A DNA stretch of 59,387 bases, taken from Moduliflexus sp964602655 (lineage in GTDB: Bacteria; Moduliflexota; Moduliflexia; Moduliflexales; Moduliflexaceae). This document shows, piece after piece, positions 34,954 to 44,481 of this stretch. The stretch spans positions 1-59,387 of the forward strand of contig CAZRSF010000036.1 of assembly GCA_964602655.1 (NCBI GenBank), given 5' to 3'. A model generated the notes under the pieces. The model searched no databases. It had not been told where the DNA came from and worked only from the letters and a program-made list of their open reading frames with translations. Numbering within the stretch: position 1 is the first letter of the stretch; each line of letters begins with the position of its first letter. The position numbers and the translations under genes are program-made.

Positions 34954-35895
34954 TTATCCTTTCAGCGTTCGAACGGCGCTTTCCAAACTTTTAGCATCCG
35001 AGATGTTCAGGCCGGTCGCGGTTTTTTCGATACGTTTCAGCAAACCGGTCAACACTTTGCCCGGCCCGATTTCGATACACGTCGCCACGCCCTGCTCGAT
35101 CAATTTGCGCATGGACGTTTCCCACTGTACGGATTTGTACATCTGCCGCACTAAGGATTCCCGCGCCGTTGCGCCGCTATTCAACAGTTCGGCGTCCGCA
35201 TTATTGATCAGCGGGATAGTCATATCATCGAACGTAATGGCGCGTAAGACTTCCGCCAGGCGTTCTGCCGCAGGTTTCATCAGCGACGAATGGAACGGGG
35301 CGCTGACCGGCAGCAGCATGGCGCGTTTGGCTCCAGCGGCTTTCGCGAGTTCCACGACCTGATTGACGGCGTCAACATGCCCGGAAATCACGTATTGATC
35401 GGGAGAATTCAAATTCGCTAACATCACAACATTGTCTGGCTGGCTGACTTGTTTGCAAAGTTCCTCGATTTTGGCTTGTTCGAGGTTCATAATCGCCGCC
35501 ATTGTACCCACGCCCACCGGCACGGCTTCTTGCATGAATTGGCCGCGCTTACGGACGGTGCGCACGGCATCGGCAAAACTGATCGCTCCGGCGCAGACGA
35601 GCGCAGAATATTCGCCCAGGCTGTGTCCGGCCACAAACGACACGTCAAGCCCGATCTGTTCCTGAAACACGCGTAACGCGGCGATGCTGGCGGTTAATAT
35701 TGCGGGTTGCGTATTGGTCGTGAGTTTTAATTCGTCTTCCGGCCCTTCGAAACATAACTTCGACAGTTCGAAGCCCAGAGCATCATCCGCCTCCTGAAAA
35801 ATGGCTTTGGCTGTCGGAAAGGTATCAACCAGGTCTTTTCCCATGCCAACGGCCTGAGAACCCTGACCAGGAAAGAGCAATGCTATTTTACTCAT
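34954..35895 (-). CDS. fabD: Malonyl-CoA:ACP transacylase
   Basis: 313 residues. The motif GHSLGEYSAL holds the catalytic Ser92, Arg117 binds the malonyl carboxylate, and His202 in APFHSS is the catalytic histidine; the positions match FabD closely. N-terminal FPGQGSQ is the family hallmark. It transfers malonyl from CoA to ACP, opening fatty acid elongation. It is the first gene seen of the fabD-fabG-acpP-rnc unit. AGGGG lies close to the ATG. Confidence 0.96.
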   Translation of the reverse strand: MSKIALLFPGQGSQAVGMGKDLVDTFPTAKAIFQEADDALGFELSKLCFEGPEDELKLTTNTQPAILTASIAALRVFQEQIGLDVSFVAGHSLGEYSALVCAGAISFADAVRTVRKRGQFMQEAVPVGVGTMAAIMNLEQAKIEELCKQVSQPDNVVMLANLNSPDQYVISGHVDAVNQVVELAKAAGAKRAMLLPVSAPFHSSLMKPAAERLAEVLRAITFDDMTIPLINNADAELLNSGATARESLVRQMYKSVQWETSMRKLIEQGVATCIEIGPGKVLTGLLKRIEKTATGLNISDAKSLESAVRTLKG

Positions 35896-36074
35896 AATCC
35901 CCTCGCACTATTTTCTTGCGTATTGATGATCTCTTGTATATGGTGACGATAGTTGCCCTGACAAGCCTCGCTGTTCAGGCTAACGCACTTATCAAGAGAA
36001 GGGGAAAATCTGTCAAGTCAAAAGTCGGTTGTTTATCACAGGCCAGAGAAATTCCTGAAACGTTTATTACGGAT
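35896..36074. promoter_or_regulatory. Divergent leader between fabD and the formyltransferase-like gene
   Basis: About 180 bases separate the two divergent starts, and both promoters should lie here. An open frame upstream of 36075 uses AGA and AGG arginine codons that are rare in the neighbouring genes, which suggests it is not translated. I could not place a convincing -35/-10 pair. Confidence 0.35.
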
Positions 36075-37742
36075 ATGTTATCTCCATTACGAATTGGCGT
36101 GCTGCTTGATTCCCTTGATGTGCCAGCGTGGGAATACAGATTGATAGAAATGATCCTTCAGGGCAATTATGCCAGCATCGAAACCATAATTGTCAATATG
36201 GGGATTCCGCCCCGTCCCCCCTGGCATGTCAGGTTAAGGCGGCATCGAAAACACTTGATTTATTTTCTTTATACAAAACTCGATGAAATTATCTTCAGGC
36301 CGACACCGAATGCGTTTGCCTTAAAAAACCTGCGCGAGCTGCTGCCAGATACGCCAACGCTGTTCGTCCAACCGGTTCAAAAACGCTATGATGACTATTT
36401 CTCACAGGATGATATTGACCGCGTCGAGGCACTCCAGCTTGATGTGTTGATTCGGTTCGGTTTTCGTATTTTTAAAGGAAAAATCTTGACAACCGCCAAA
36501 TACGGAATTTGGTCATACCATCACGGCGATAATCGTGTCAATCGGGGCGGCCCTGCTGGAGTCTGGGAAGTGTTTCGCGAGATGCCAGAGACTGGTGTGA
36601 CCTTGCAACGCCTGACTGAGCGATTAGACGGCGGGATCGTACTGTATCGTTCCTGGACAAGAACCTACCCGTTTTCGCCTATCGTGAATAAAAACGGGTT
36701 TTATTGGACGGCGACTTCGTTTCTTGCGCGAATGCTGGCGTTGCTGCATCGCGTGGGAGAACAGGAATTCTCCAGACAGGTCGCGCCGCTTCAACCGGCA
36801 TGGGATGCGTATCAATATCGGCTGTATCGCACGCCGTCGAATTGGGAAGCGTGGCGTTTTGCCTGGAAACAGTGTGGCAAAATCTGCTGGTCTTATTGCA
36901 AACGCGCATGGCAGCGGGAACAATGGTTTCTGCTGTTTGCTATCGCGGATGACGTCGTTATGATCTTTTGGAGATTCAAAAAGATTCTCCCTCCCAAGGA
37001 CCGATTTTGGGCTGATCCTCACGTCATTTGCCGCGATGACCGATATTATGTCTTTCTCGAAGAGTATCTCTATGCGTCAGGCAAAGGGCATCTCTCGGTG
37101 ATGACAATTGAACGGAACGGACAATGGACTACGCCGGTGAAGGTGCTGGAAAAGGCGACGCACCTCTCATATCCGTTTGTCTTCGAATGGGACGGCCATA
37201 CGTATATGATGCCGGAAAGCTATGAAGATCGAACGATCTCGCTTTATGAATGCCGCCGGTTTCCTGATGAATGGGAGCATCGCCTGAATTTCATGGAGCA
37301 TGTCTCTGCGGTGGATTCCACGCTCTTCTATTATCACGACACCTGGTGGCTGTTTACTACGATTATCGAGCATGATGGCGGCGGACTCGACAACGAACTC
37401 TTTTTGTTTTATTCGAAGCAGCTTTTTTCCACAAACTGGCAGCCGCATCCGCTGAATCCGATTGTTTCGGACGTTAAAAACGCCCGGTCAGCGGGAAAAA
37501 TCTTCGTGAAAGATGGGAAAATTTACCGCCCGTCGCAAGATGGCTCGCGGTGTTATGGCAATGGATTCAACCTGAATGAGATCATCACGCTAACAACAAC
37601 CGACTATCGCGAACAGACGGTTGTCTCTGTTCATCCAGAGTGGGATGAGCAGATTAAAGGCGTACACACATTTACATATCAGAACGGCCTGACCATCATT
37701 GATGGCATGATGAATAGGCTGAAGATCTCATCATTCACATAA
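36075..37742 (+). CDS. Formyltransferase-like domain fused to a GINT1_N-like beta-propeller
   Basis: 555 residues from 36075. The first ~220 resemble the formyltransferase fold: RIGVLLDSLDVPAWEY, then SYHHGDNRVNRGGPAG (~146-162) and GVTLQRLTERLDGGIVL. The usual catalytic NxH triplet reads SYH here, so the Asn is replaced while His and Asp seem kept. From ~311 (FWADPHVICRDDRYYVFLEEY) to the end, repeated D-x-Y-Y/F-W strands match the propeller found at the N-terminus of glucosamine inositolphosphorylceramide transferase-like proteins. Such fusions occur in polysaccharide loci; they may formylate or otherwise modify an amino sugar, but the reaction is not known. The start could be 35940 or a TTG at 35916; 36075 begins the conserved first strand. 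Confidence 0.7.
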   Translation: MLSPLRIGVLLDSLDVPAWEYRLIEMILQGNYASIETIIVNMGIPPRPPWHVRLRRHRKHLIYFLYTKLDEIIFRPTPNAFALKNLRELLPDTPTLFVQPVQKRYDDYFSQDDIDRVEALQLDVLIRFGFRIFKGKILTTAKYGIWSYHHGDNRVNRGGPAGVWEVFREMPETGVTLQRLTERLDGGIVLYRSWTRTYPFSPIVNKNGFYWTATSFLARMLALLHRVGEQEFSRQVAPLQPAWDAYQYRLYRTPSNWEAWRFAWKQCGKICWSYCKRAWQREQWFLLFAIADDVVMIFWRFKKILPPKDRFWADPHVICRDDRYYVFLEEYLYASGKGHLSVMTIERNGQWTTPVKVLEKATHLSYPFVFEWDGHTYMMPESYEDRTISLYECRRFPDEWEHRLNFMEHVSAVDSTLFYYHDTWWLFTTIIEHDGGGLDNELFLFYSKQLFSTNWQPHPLNPIVSDVKNARSAGKIFVKDGKIYRPSQDGSRCYGNGFNLNEIITLTTTDYREQTVVSVHPEWDEQIKGVHTFTYQNGLTIIDGMMNRLKISSFT

Positions 37743-37759
37743 CAACTAAGGTAAGTGAT

Positions 37760-39457
37760 ATGTTACCAGAACGATTAGTCAAAACATTTGAGCAGAGTAT
37801 AAAAAATCACTGGGATCGTCCCGCATTTTCTGACTATCAAGGGGACACATTCACCTACGCGCAGGTCGGATGGCGCATCGCCTATCTGCATGACGTATTT
37901 CGCCGCAGCCACGTCAAGCAAGGGGATAAAATCGCGCTGTTAGGCAAAAATTCCGTCAATTGGACGATCTCGTACCTCGCCGCCGTCACTTACGGAGCAG
38001 TCATCGTGCCGATTCTGCCGGATTTTATGCCGGAGAACGTGCAGCATATCGTCAGCCATTCGGATGCTGTCTTGCTCTTTGTCGCGGAGACGTTGTATGA
38101 AAACCTCGAAGGCAACGAGATGCCCCACCTGCGCGGCGTCTTCTCGTTGAGTGATTTTTCCCTGCTCTATCACCCCAAAAAACATCATCTGGAACAGATA
38201 TTACAACAGGCCGAAGCGGCCTATCCGCCGCTGAATAATCCGGCGATAACGCCGGAGAATTTCGCCTTTCCCGACATCAGTAATGACGCGCTGGCTTCGA
38301 TTGTCTATACATCCGGAACTTCCGGATTTTCCAAAGGCGTAATGCTGCCGCACAACAGCCTGATCGCAAATATCATTTTTGCTCGGGAGAATATGCCGCT
38401 GGTCGCCGGAGACACCATTTTATCGTTTTTGCCGTTAGCCCATTGCTACGGCTGCGCGTTCGAATTTCTGTTCCCCTTCAGTGTCGGCTGCCACATTACA
38501 CTATTGAGCAAAACGCCGTCGCCAAAAGTTCTGCTTCAGGCGTTTCGGGAAATTCGTCCGCGTCTGATTCTGTCCGTGCCGCTGATTCTGGAAAAAATTT
38601 ACAATCGCCAGGTCAAACCGGTCTTAAACAAACCGATCATGCGGTTGGCGCTGAAATTACCGATCCTTCGAAATGTGTTATTGAAAAAAATCTGCCGCAA
38701 ATTGACCGATTCGTTCGGCGGCAATTTTATGGAAATCGTGATCGGTGGAGCGGGGCTGAATCAGGAAGTCGAAAAATTTTTCAAACGGATCAAATTCCGC
38801 GTGACCATCGGATACGGCATGACGGAATGCGGTCCATTAATCAGCTATGCGCCGTGGAATCAGCACCGTTCGCAATCCTCCGGGAAAACCATCAACTTCC
38901 TCGAAGCCACGATTGATTCGGAAGACCCTCGCCAGATCGCCGGAGACATTCTCCTGCGAGGCGAAAACATCATGCGTGGATATTATAAAGACCCAGAAGC
39001 GACGCGCAAGACATTCGTTCGTGAAAATTGGCTGAATACCGGCGACATCGGCACGATTGACGAGGACGGCTTCATTTATATCAAAGGCCGCAGCAAAAAC
39101 ATGATTCTCGGCGCGTCGGGACAGAATATTTATCCCGAAGAGATTGAAGCGCTGTTGAATAATCTGCCGTTCGTTCAGGAATCGCTCGTGTTAGAAAAGC
39201 AAGGGAAACTGTTTGCGCTCGTCTTCCCGGATTTCGAAGCGGCGGACGCGAAAGGTTCAAAGGGCGCGGATGAAGCGCAATTACGCGACAAGATGGAAGC
39301 GAATCGGCGCGAACTCAACAAACGGCTGCCGAGTTACTGCGCGATTTCGAAAATCGAACTCTATCCTAAAGAATTCGAAAAAACGCCGACACGTAAGATT
39401 AAACGGTTTTTGTATACAATTCCTGAAAATATGGAGTCAACGGAACGCGAATCATAA
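37760..39457 (+). CDS. AMP-dependent acyl-CoA synthetase/ligase
   Basis: 565 residues, ANL superfamily. The phosphate-binding motif YTSGTSGFSKG is near 184, the GYGMTECGP adenylate motif near 351, LNTGDIG near 425, and the catalytic lysine of the mobile C-terminal domain in PTRKIKRF near 546. It should activate a carboxylic acid as acyl-AMP and pass it to CoA or another thiol. The sequence is most like long-chain fatty acyl-CoA synthetases. It follows the formyltransferase-like gene by 17 bases and heads the glycan locus, so may supply an acyl group for glycan decoration; this is inference. Confidence 0.9.
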   Translation: MLPERLVKTFEQSIKNHWDRPAFSDYQGDTFTYAQVGWRIAYLHDVFRRSHVKQGDKIALLGKNSVNWTISYLAAVTYGAVIVPILPDFMPENVQHIVSHSDAVLLFVAETLYENLEGNEMPHLRGVFSLSDFSLLYHPKKHHLEQILQQAEAAYPPLNNPAITPENFAFPDISNDALASIVYTSGTSGFSKGVMLPHNSLIANIIFARENMPLVAGDTILSFLPLAHCYGCAFEFLFPFSVGCHITLLSKTPSPKVLLQAFREIRPRLILSVPLILEKIYNRQVKPVLNKPIMRLALKLPILRNVLLKKICRKLTDSFGGNFMEIVIGGAGLNQEVEKFFKRIKFRVTIGYGMTECGPLISYAPWNQHRSQSSGKTINFLEATIDSEDPRQIAGDILLRGENIMRGYYKDPEATRKTFVRENWLNTGDIGTIDEDGFIYIKGRSKNMILGASGQNIYPEEIEALLNNLPFVQESLVLEKQGKLFALVFPDFEAADAKGSKGADEAQLRDKMEANRRELNKRLPSYCAISKIELYPKEFEKTPTRKIKRFLYTIPENMESTERES

Positions 39458-39559
39458 CGTCCTGCAAGATATTCGATAAACCCGTTTGGAATATTATCAA
39501 CACAGGAGATGACGACAGACTTCTGAGGTCTCAACAACTGTAAACGCCGTTACAAAAGC

Positions 39560-40990
39560 ATGATATATGACATCTTGATCGAAATCGGCATTGCGCTGTT
39601 ATTAGTCTATCTGCCACTCGCGTTCGGCGGCATGACCGAAGGGACGCTGCCGCTGATGGAATTGGCAATTGCCCTGCTGGTGCTGATTTGGTTGGCGAAA
39701 ACGTTTGCCCGCCGCCATGAAGATCGGCATCATCCGCAGTTACCGCCGAATGTGACGGTCTTTCGCGCCGTATCATCGCCATTGTGGCTGCCATGCGGCT
39801 TGCTGTTCGGTCTGATCGCGTTTCAATGCCTCCCACTGCCGCAAGTCATCATTCGATGGATTTCTCCGGCGACGTATCGCCTGTACGCCGATTCAACGGC
39901 GGCCATTCACGTCCCGCTGCCCGCCTTCCTACCGATATCCGTCTGTTCATATGCGACCGCAACCGAATTGCGGGAATTGTTGGCATACGGGATGCTGTTT
40001 GCGCTGATGGTGCATAATATCCGTTCCCCTCACCAGATTCGACGGTTAGCGTATCTGATTATTGCGATCGGGCTGTTCGAATCGCTGTACGGCATGGTGG
40101 AGTATTTTTCCGGACGGAATCAGATTTTTTTCATGAAAAAAACATCGAGCTTCGCGGTATCCGGCACGTTTGTGAACAAAAACCATTTCGCCGGGTATCT
40201 TGAGCTTGTGATTCCGTTAGCATTCAGCCAGCTCTTTGCGCGGTTGAACGAGCGCACGCAAGCCTCGTCGAAATGGTTTCTCCGCATTTTAGACGAAAAA
40301 TATATGAAAGTCTTGCTGACGAGCTTTATTTTATTGATTCTGATCGCCGGCGTCCTGTTAAGCGGCTCGCGCGGCGGCATCATCAGCTTCGCAGGCGGCA
40401 TGATCTGCCTGCTGCTGCTCTCGTTTCAACGGCGGCTGCTGCGAAAAAAAGCAGCCGCAGCCCTGCTCGTCCTCCTGATCGGAGGTATCGGCGCGCTCGC
40501 GTTCGGGCATGAGATTCTTTTCGAACGCCTGCAAACCTTCCGCGACATCAGCGAAGATACATCCTTTCAACTCAGACGGAATTACTGGAAAGACGCATTG
40601 AACATTACACGCGATTTTCCGGTCTTCGGGTCCGGTGTAGGAACGTTTCCGCGCATTCAACCGGTCTATCAAGGCGTTCCTTCAGAATTGACCGTCGAAT
40701 ATGCTGAAAACGATTATCTGCAAATGCTGTCGGAAACTGGCGTGTTGGGCATGCTGCTCGTAGGAAGCATCGTTTTTTTATACGCTCGTTCGACCTGGCG
40801 CGCTTGGAGGCAGCAGCAGTCGCGCTGGGCGATTATGCTGACGACCGGCGGGTTGAGTGCGTTATGCAGCCTGTTGATTCATAGCGCAATGGATTTCAAT
40901 TTGCAGATTCCCTCGAATGCGTTCTTGTTCACAGCGATTGCGGCCATGACCATCGTGACGGCGCATTCCCGCAGGCGGTTACACGCATGA
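39560..40990 (+). CDS. O-antigen ligase/polymerase-like membrane protein (Wzy_C)
   Basis: 476 residues with about ten or more hydrophobic segments. The Wzy_C/WaaL-type region holds SGTFVNKNHFAGYLELVIP, LLSGSRGGIISF, a large external loop, and VFGSGVGTFPRIQP...AENDYLQMLSETGVLGM, with the Arg and His/Asn residues typical of ligases and polymerases. These proteins join lipid-linked glycan units at the outer face of the inner membrane. Sequence does not separate polymerase from ligase. Its stop overlaps the next start as ATGA, so the two are translationally coupled. Confidence 0.85.
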   Translation: MIYDILIEIGIALLLVYLPLAFGGMTEGTLPLMELAIALLVLIWLAKTFARRHEDRHHPQLPPNVTVFRAVSSPLWLPCGLLFGLIAFQCLPLPQVIIRWISPATYRLYADSTAAIHVPLPAFLPISVCSYATATELRELLAYGMLFALMVHNIRSPHQIRRLAYLIIAIGLFESLYGMVEYFSGRNQIFFMKKTSSFAVSGTFVNKNHFAGYLELVIPLAFSQLFARLNERTQASSKWFLRILDEKYMKVLLTSFILLILIAGVLLSGSRGGIISFAGGMICLLLLSFQRRLLRKKAAAALLVLLIGGIGALAFGHEILFERLQTFRDISEDTSFQLRRNYWKDALNITRDFPVFGSGVGTFPRIQPVYQGVPSELTVEYAENDYLQMLSETGVLGMLLVGSIVFLYARSTWRAWRQQQSRWAIMLTTGGLSALCSLLIHSAMDFNLQIPSNAFLFTAIAAMTIVTAHSRRRLHA

Positions 40991-42315
40991 CATCGCGTTA
41001 CCTTCGCATTTCATCGCTGAAATTTTATGTGCTGCTGATCGGCGCTGCCGGACTGGTACTCGCGTACGCGCTTCCAGCGCTCAAGGAACTGGCTGCGCGG
41101 TCGGCGTACCAACGTTTTATCGGTATGACCGCAGGCAAAACCGGCGAGACGATGACCGAGACACAACTCGACAACGCCGCCGCGATGCTCGAACGCGCCG
41201 CGCGATATGAACGCGGCAATCCGCGTTGGCGGGCGGAACGCGGCAATTTTCTGCACAGAGCCGCCGCCGCATCGCAAGACCCGACCGTCATCGCGCAACG
41301 CAGCGAACGCTTTCAGCAGGCCGAATCCGTCCTCAAAGATGCTGTATTACGCGACCCGGCGAATGGATGGAATTATTATGAATTGGGGCGACTGGCTATC
41401 AGTCAAGGAAACTGTTCGATCACAGAAGGGAAACTCAATACTGAATGTCAAAAGGGGAACGCCTTCGATGCTGCCGTGCGATTCGCCCCTAACAGCGTCT
41501 TTCTCCGAACGATGATCGGGGCATGGTATTATGAACACAATCAGAACATGGCGTTACGATTGATTACTGACATGTTGAACGAAAGTCCGCAACATGCCCG
41601 AAGCGTTCTGGATATGCTGTGGCCGATTTTTCAGGATGCCAACGTCTTACGCGCCTTTCTGCCGCAAACGACGGACATCGGCATGACGTTCGCGCGTTTT
41701 CTGTACGATCAGCGTTTGGATTATGCCAGCGATGTCGAACGCCGCCGCGCACTTCCCGATGAACATGCGATTGATTGCGCGTCGCAGGAACAATTCCGAG
41801 AGAAGAACGGCGAGACCGAACTCGAAATCGGCAACGATGACGGAACTGCCGAATGGCGCAGCTATCTCGCGCTTGACGAGGAACGGATCAAAAAAGAATT
41901 GTGCGTGCCTGACGACATTGCCGCTTATCGCGAAGCCTCGTTGAAAATATTCATGTCCAGCGCCTATCCGGGAGATTGCACGGTCTTGATTTCGATTGAC
42001 GAGACGCTGATCCGCCAGTTCGTCCCACGAGAACTCCCCTACGAAAACAGTTGGATCGACATCCCGTTTCCGCCGATTGTGTTGTATGGCAAACAACGAA
42101 TTTCCGTGTATGTCAGAACGTTACAGGCCTCAGTCGCCGATGGAAACTATGTCAATGTCTGGGGCGACAACAGCGTACCTACGACGAATAGCGTGTTCGC
42201 ATTCGATCATGTTGACGATCTTTCGCATGGTCAAAACGTCCAGGGTGAGTATATGATTCGTCTCATCCTGAAAAAATCCGCGAAAAGACCGCTGGTCGAA
42301 GGCGCGATAAAATAG
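40987..42315 (+). CDS. Membrane-anchored TPR-like protein of the glycan locus
   Basis: 442 residues. One N-terminal membrane segment (~12-30) places the rest in the periplasm. Residues ~55-260 are helical with TPR-like pairs (NAAAMLERAARYERGNPRWRAERG, AESVLKDAVLRDPANGWNYYELGRLAI, FDAAVRFAPNSVFLRTMIGAWYYE). The C-terminal ~150 residues are beta-rich (TVLISIDETLIRQFV, RISVYVRTLQASVADGNYVNVWG), which suggests a lectin-like or sandwich domain. The ATGA overlap with the ligase/polymerase-like gene suggests a partner role. Not assigned to a named family. Confidence 0.65.
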   Translation: MTSRYLRISSLKFYVLLIGAAGLVLAYALPALKELAARSAYQRFIGMTAGKTGETMTETQLDNAAAMLERAARYERGNPRWRAERGNFLHRAAAASQDPTVIAQRSERFQQAESVLKDAVLRDPANGWNYYELGRLAISQGNCSITEGKLNTECQKGNAFDAAVRFAPNSVFLRTMIGAWYYEHNQNMALRLITDMLNESPQHARSVLDMLWPIFQDANVLRAFLPQTTDIGMTFARFLYDQRLDYASDVERRRALPDEHAIDCASQEQFREKNGETELEIGNDDGTAEWRSYLALDEERIKKELCVPDDIAAYREASLKIFMSSAYPGDCTVLISIDETLIRQFVPRELPYENSWIDIPFPPIVLYGKQRISVYVRTLQASVADGNYVNVWGDNSVPTTNSVFAFDHVDDLSHGQNVQGEYMIRLILKKSAKRPLVEGAIK

Positions 42316-42322
42316 GAGGATT

Positions 42323-43138
42323 ATGCCGGACGCAGCCGTCTCGTTTTCGTTTGGGAAAAATTGGCAGACATTTGTCGAACATCAATTGACGCCGGAGCGC
42401 GTGACGATTGCCAAAGAGCATCTCACGCAATTTCTTGAGACAGACGATTTGAAAGGACGGTCGTTTCTCGATATTGGCTGCGGCAGCGGTCTGTCGTCGT
42501 TGGCGGCGTATGAATCGGGCGCGGAACGGATTGTCAGTTTCGATCTCGATCCGTTTTCCGTGACAACGACGCGGCGCCTCTGGGAATCGGTCGGCAAGCC
42601 GTCGCATTGGACGGTGACGGAAGGATCGATCTTGAACGCCGCGTTTCTCGCGCAGATCGAGAAGGCGGATGTGGTCTATTCATGGGGCGTGTTGCATCAT
42701 ACCGGGCAGATGTGGCAAGCAATCGCGAATGCCGCCGGTCTGATGAACGAGCGCGGGCAGTTGTATCTCTCGCTGTATGTCACCACTCCGCAAAGCGCGT
42801 ACTGGACGACCGTGAAACGACGCTATAATGAGGCATCTCCATTAGGAAAGCGCATGATGGAATACTGGTTTCTGGTCTCGTACAAATGGATTCGGCGCGT
42901 GTTGCGCGGTTACAACCCCTGGCGAGAAATGCTCGCGTATCAACAAAAACGCGGAATGGCCTATATGACCGATATTCGAGATTGGTTGGGCGGCTATCCT
43001 TATGAACACGCGACCATCGAAGAGGTGTTGAAGTTTGCCAGAAAAGAACTGTCGTTAGAATTAGTGAATCTTGCGACTGGCGAAGCGGCAATCGAATATC
43101 TGTTCGCATCGCGTAGCGGCGCTTCTTCTTGCGAATGA
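42323..43138 (+). CDS. SAM-dependent methyltransferase
   Basis: 271 residues. The class I motif I is FLDIGCGSGLSSL (~48-60), followed by VSFDLDPFSV (motif II acidic residue) and VVYSWGVLHHTGQMWQAI (motif IV region). A strong AGGAGG lies three bases before the ATG. It probably methylates a glycan or lipid intermediate of the locus. The next gene starts inside its stop codon (ATGA). Confidence 0.85.
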   Translation: MPDAAVSFSFGKNWQTFVEHQLTPERVTIAKEHLTQFLETDDLKGRSFLDIGCGSGLSSLAAYESGAERIVSFDLDPFSVTTTRRLWESVGKPSHWTVTEGSILNAAFLAQIEKADVVYSWGVLHHTGQMWQAIANAAGLMNERGQLYLSLYVTTPQSAYWTTVKRRYNEASPLGKRMMEYWFLVSYKWIRRVLRGYNPWREMLAYQQKRGMAYMTDIRDWLGGYPYEHATIEEVLKFARKELSLELVNLATGEAAIEYLFASRSGASSCE

Positions 43139-44481
43139 TTCCGAATACGCGTTCTTCCCCGATGACACAGATTCAATGGGCAGCCCTGACGCTTATGGCG
43201 GGGATGGCGCTGGAATACGGCCTCAGTTTTCTGAAGTCTCTTGTGATCGCCAGATATTACGGCACGTCGAGCGAATTCGATGCGTATGTCCTGGCATTGA
43301 CTCCGTATCTCTTCATATTCGGGATGCTCAGCAGCGTGATTCGCGCGACGATGATTCCGCGCTATCTCCAATGGCGCGAGACGCGAGGGGTCGAGGCCGC
43401 TGCCGATACGCTCGCGTCATTTACGATGTGGCTTCTTGGCATCTTGCTCTGTATTGGCGCGGCGCTGTGGTCAGGCAGTTCCGTGATTGCCGCCTTGTTA
43501 GGAAAAGGGTTTACCGCGCCGCAGCTTGCGTTGACGGCATCGCTGCTGAAAATCTCGACAGGCTTACTCTTTCTGACCGTATTGAATGATTTGGGATTGT
43601 CCCTTTTGCAAGCGCATCGCTGCTTCTTTTTCTCTGCGATGGTCCCGTTGATCGGCGGCGTCATTTCATTGGGGTATATCCTGCTTTTCAGACAACAAGG
43701 CATTTTTTCGCTGTTGTGGGGTATTCTTGCCGGAGTCATCTTTGAGATTGGCGCAACCATCGTCGGACTGAAAAATCTTTTTCCGAAAAGAAGGCCGATA
43801 TTAAACGTATTCGATGCAGAAATGTCGGCAACAGGACGCGCGATGGCGCCGTTACTGCTTGGCGCATCATTCGGGCATCTCAACATGACCGTAGATCAAA
43901 TGATGGCGTCCACGCTTCCGACGGGAAGTATTTCCTCGCTGCACTACGCGATTCGACTCCACAATCTTTCCACGCAAATGTTTGTGATGGTCACATCAAA
44001 GGCGGTGTTTCCATTTTTGGCGCAACAGGTCGCGGCGCGCGAGTTTGTCGTTCTGAAAAAGACATTTTTACTGACAATCTTCCGACTGTTGCTGGTGTTA
44101 TCGCCAGTCATCCTCCTCATCATATTCGGGGGCGAATGGCTGGTGCGACTGGCATTCGAGCGCGGCGCATTTTCGCCGGAATCCACCGCGGCAACGTCGC
44201 GCGCGTGGATGGCCTACACCATCGGCTTGCCCATGCAAGCGGTCGGCATCTTAACCGCCAGAATGTATAATGCGTTCCAGCGAAATACGATCTTAACCTG
44301 GGTATCTGGCATCAGCATCGGATTGAACATTCTCTTCAATCGGATTTTTATGTCGTATTGGGGGCATGTCGGCATTGCCTTCAGCACGTCCGCCGTGTAC
44401 ACGCTCACTACGATTGCGCTGGTCTATCTGCTGTATCGCCATGTCTGGCATACTGCGACAGCCGCGCCGCACAACGCATGA
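43135..44481 (+). CDS. Wzx/MurJ-like lipid-linked oligosaccharide flippase
   Basis: 448 residues with about twelve to fourteen hydrophobic segments. N-terminal GLSFLKSLVIARYYGTSSEFDAYVLAL is typical of the MurJ/MviN branch of the MOP superfamily. Conserved features include FDAYVLA, LGASFGHLNMTVDQMMAS, and the positively charged central cavity residues. The context points to a Wzx-type role, flipping an undecaprenyl-linked glycan unit for the polymerase-like proteins of the locus. MurJ proper is not excluded, but the locus lacks cell-wall genes. Start at 43135 overlaps the methyltransferase stop as ATGA. Confidence 0.8.
   Translation: MIPNTRSSPMTQIQWAALTLMAGMALEYGLSFLKSLVIARYYGTSSEFDAYVLALTPYLFIFGMLSSVIRATMIPRYLQWRETRGVEAAADTLASFTMWLLGILLCIGAALWSGSSVIAALLGKGFTAPQLALTASLLKISTGLLFLTVLNDLGLSLLQAHRCFFFSAMVPLIGGVISLGYILLFRQQGIFSLLWGILAGVIFEIGATIVGLKNLFPKRRPILNVFDAEMSATGRAMAPLLLGASFGHLNMTVDQMMASTLPTGSISSLHYAIRLHNLSTQMFVMVTSKAVFPFLAQQVAAREFVVLKKTFLLTIFRLLLVLSPVILLIIFGGEWLVRLAFERGAFSPESTAATSRAWMAYTIGLPMQAVGILTARMYNAFQRNTILTWVSGISIGLNILFNRIFMSYWGHVGIAFSTSAVYTLTTIALVYLLYRHVWHTATAAPHNA

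Noticed and set aside
35916..36074. N-terminal extension of the formyltransferase-like protein with a signal-like stretch
   Set aside because: It starts from TTG or an ATG without Shine-Dalgarno and uses rare Arg codons; the conserved fold starts at 36075. Kept only as an alternative start.
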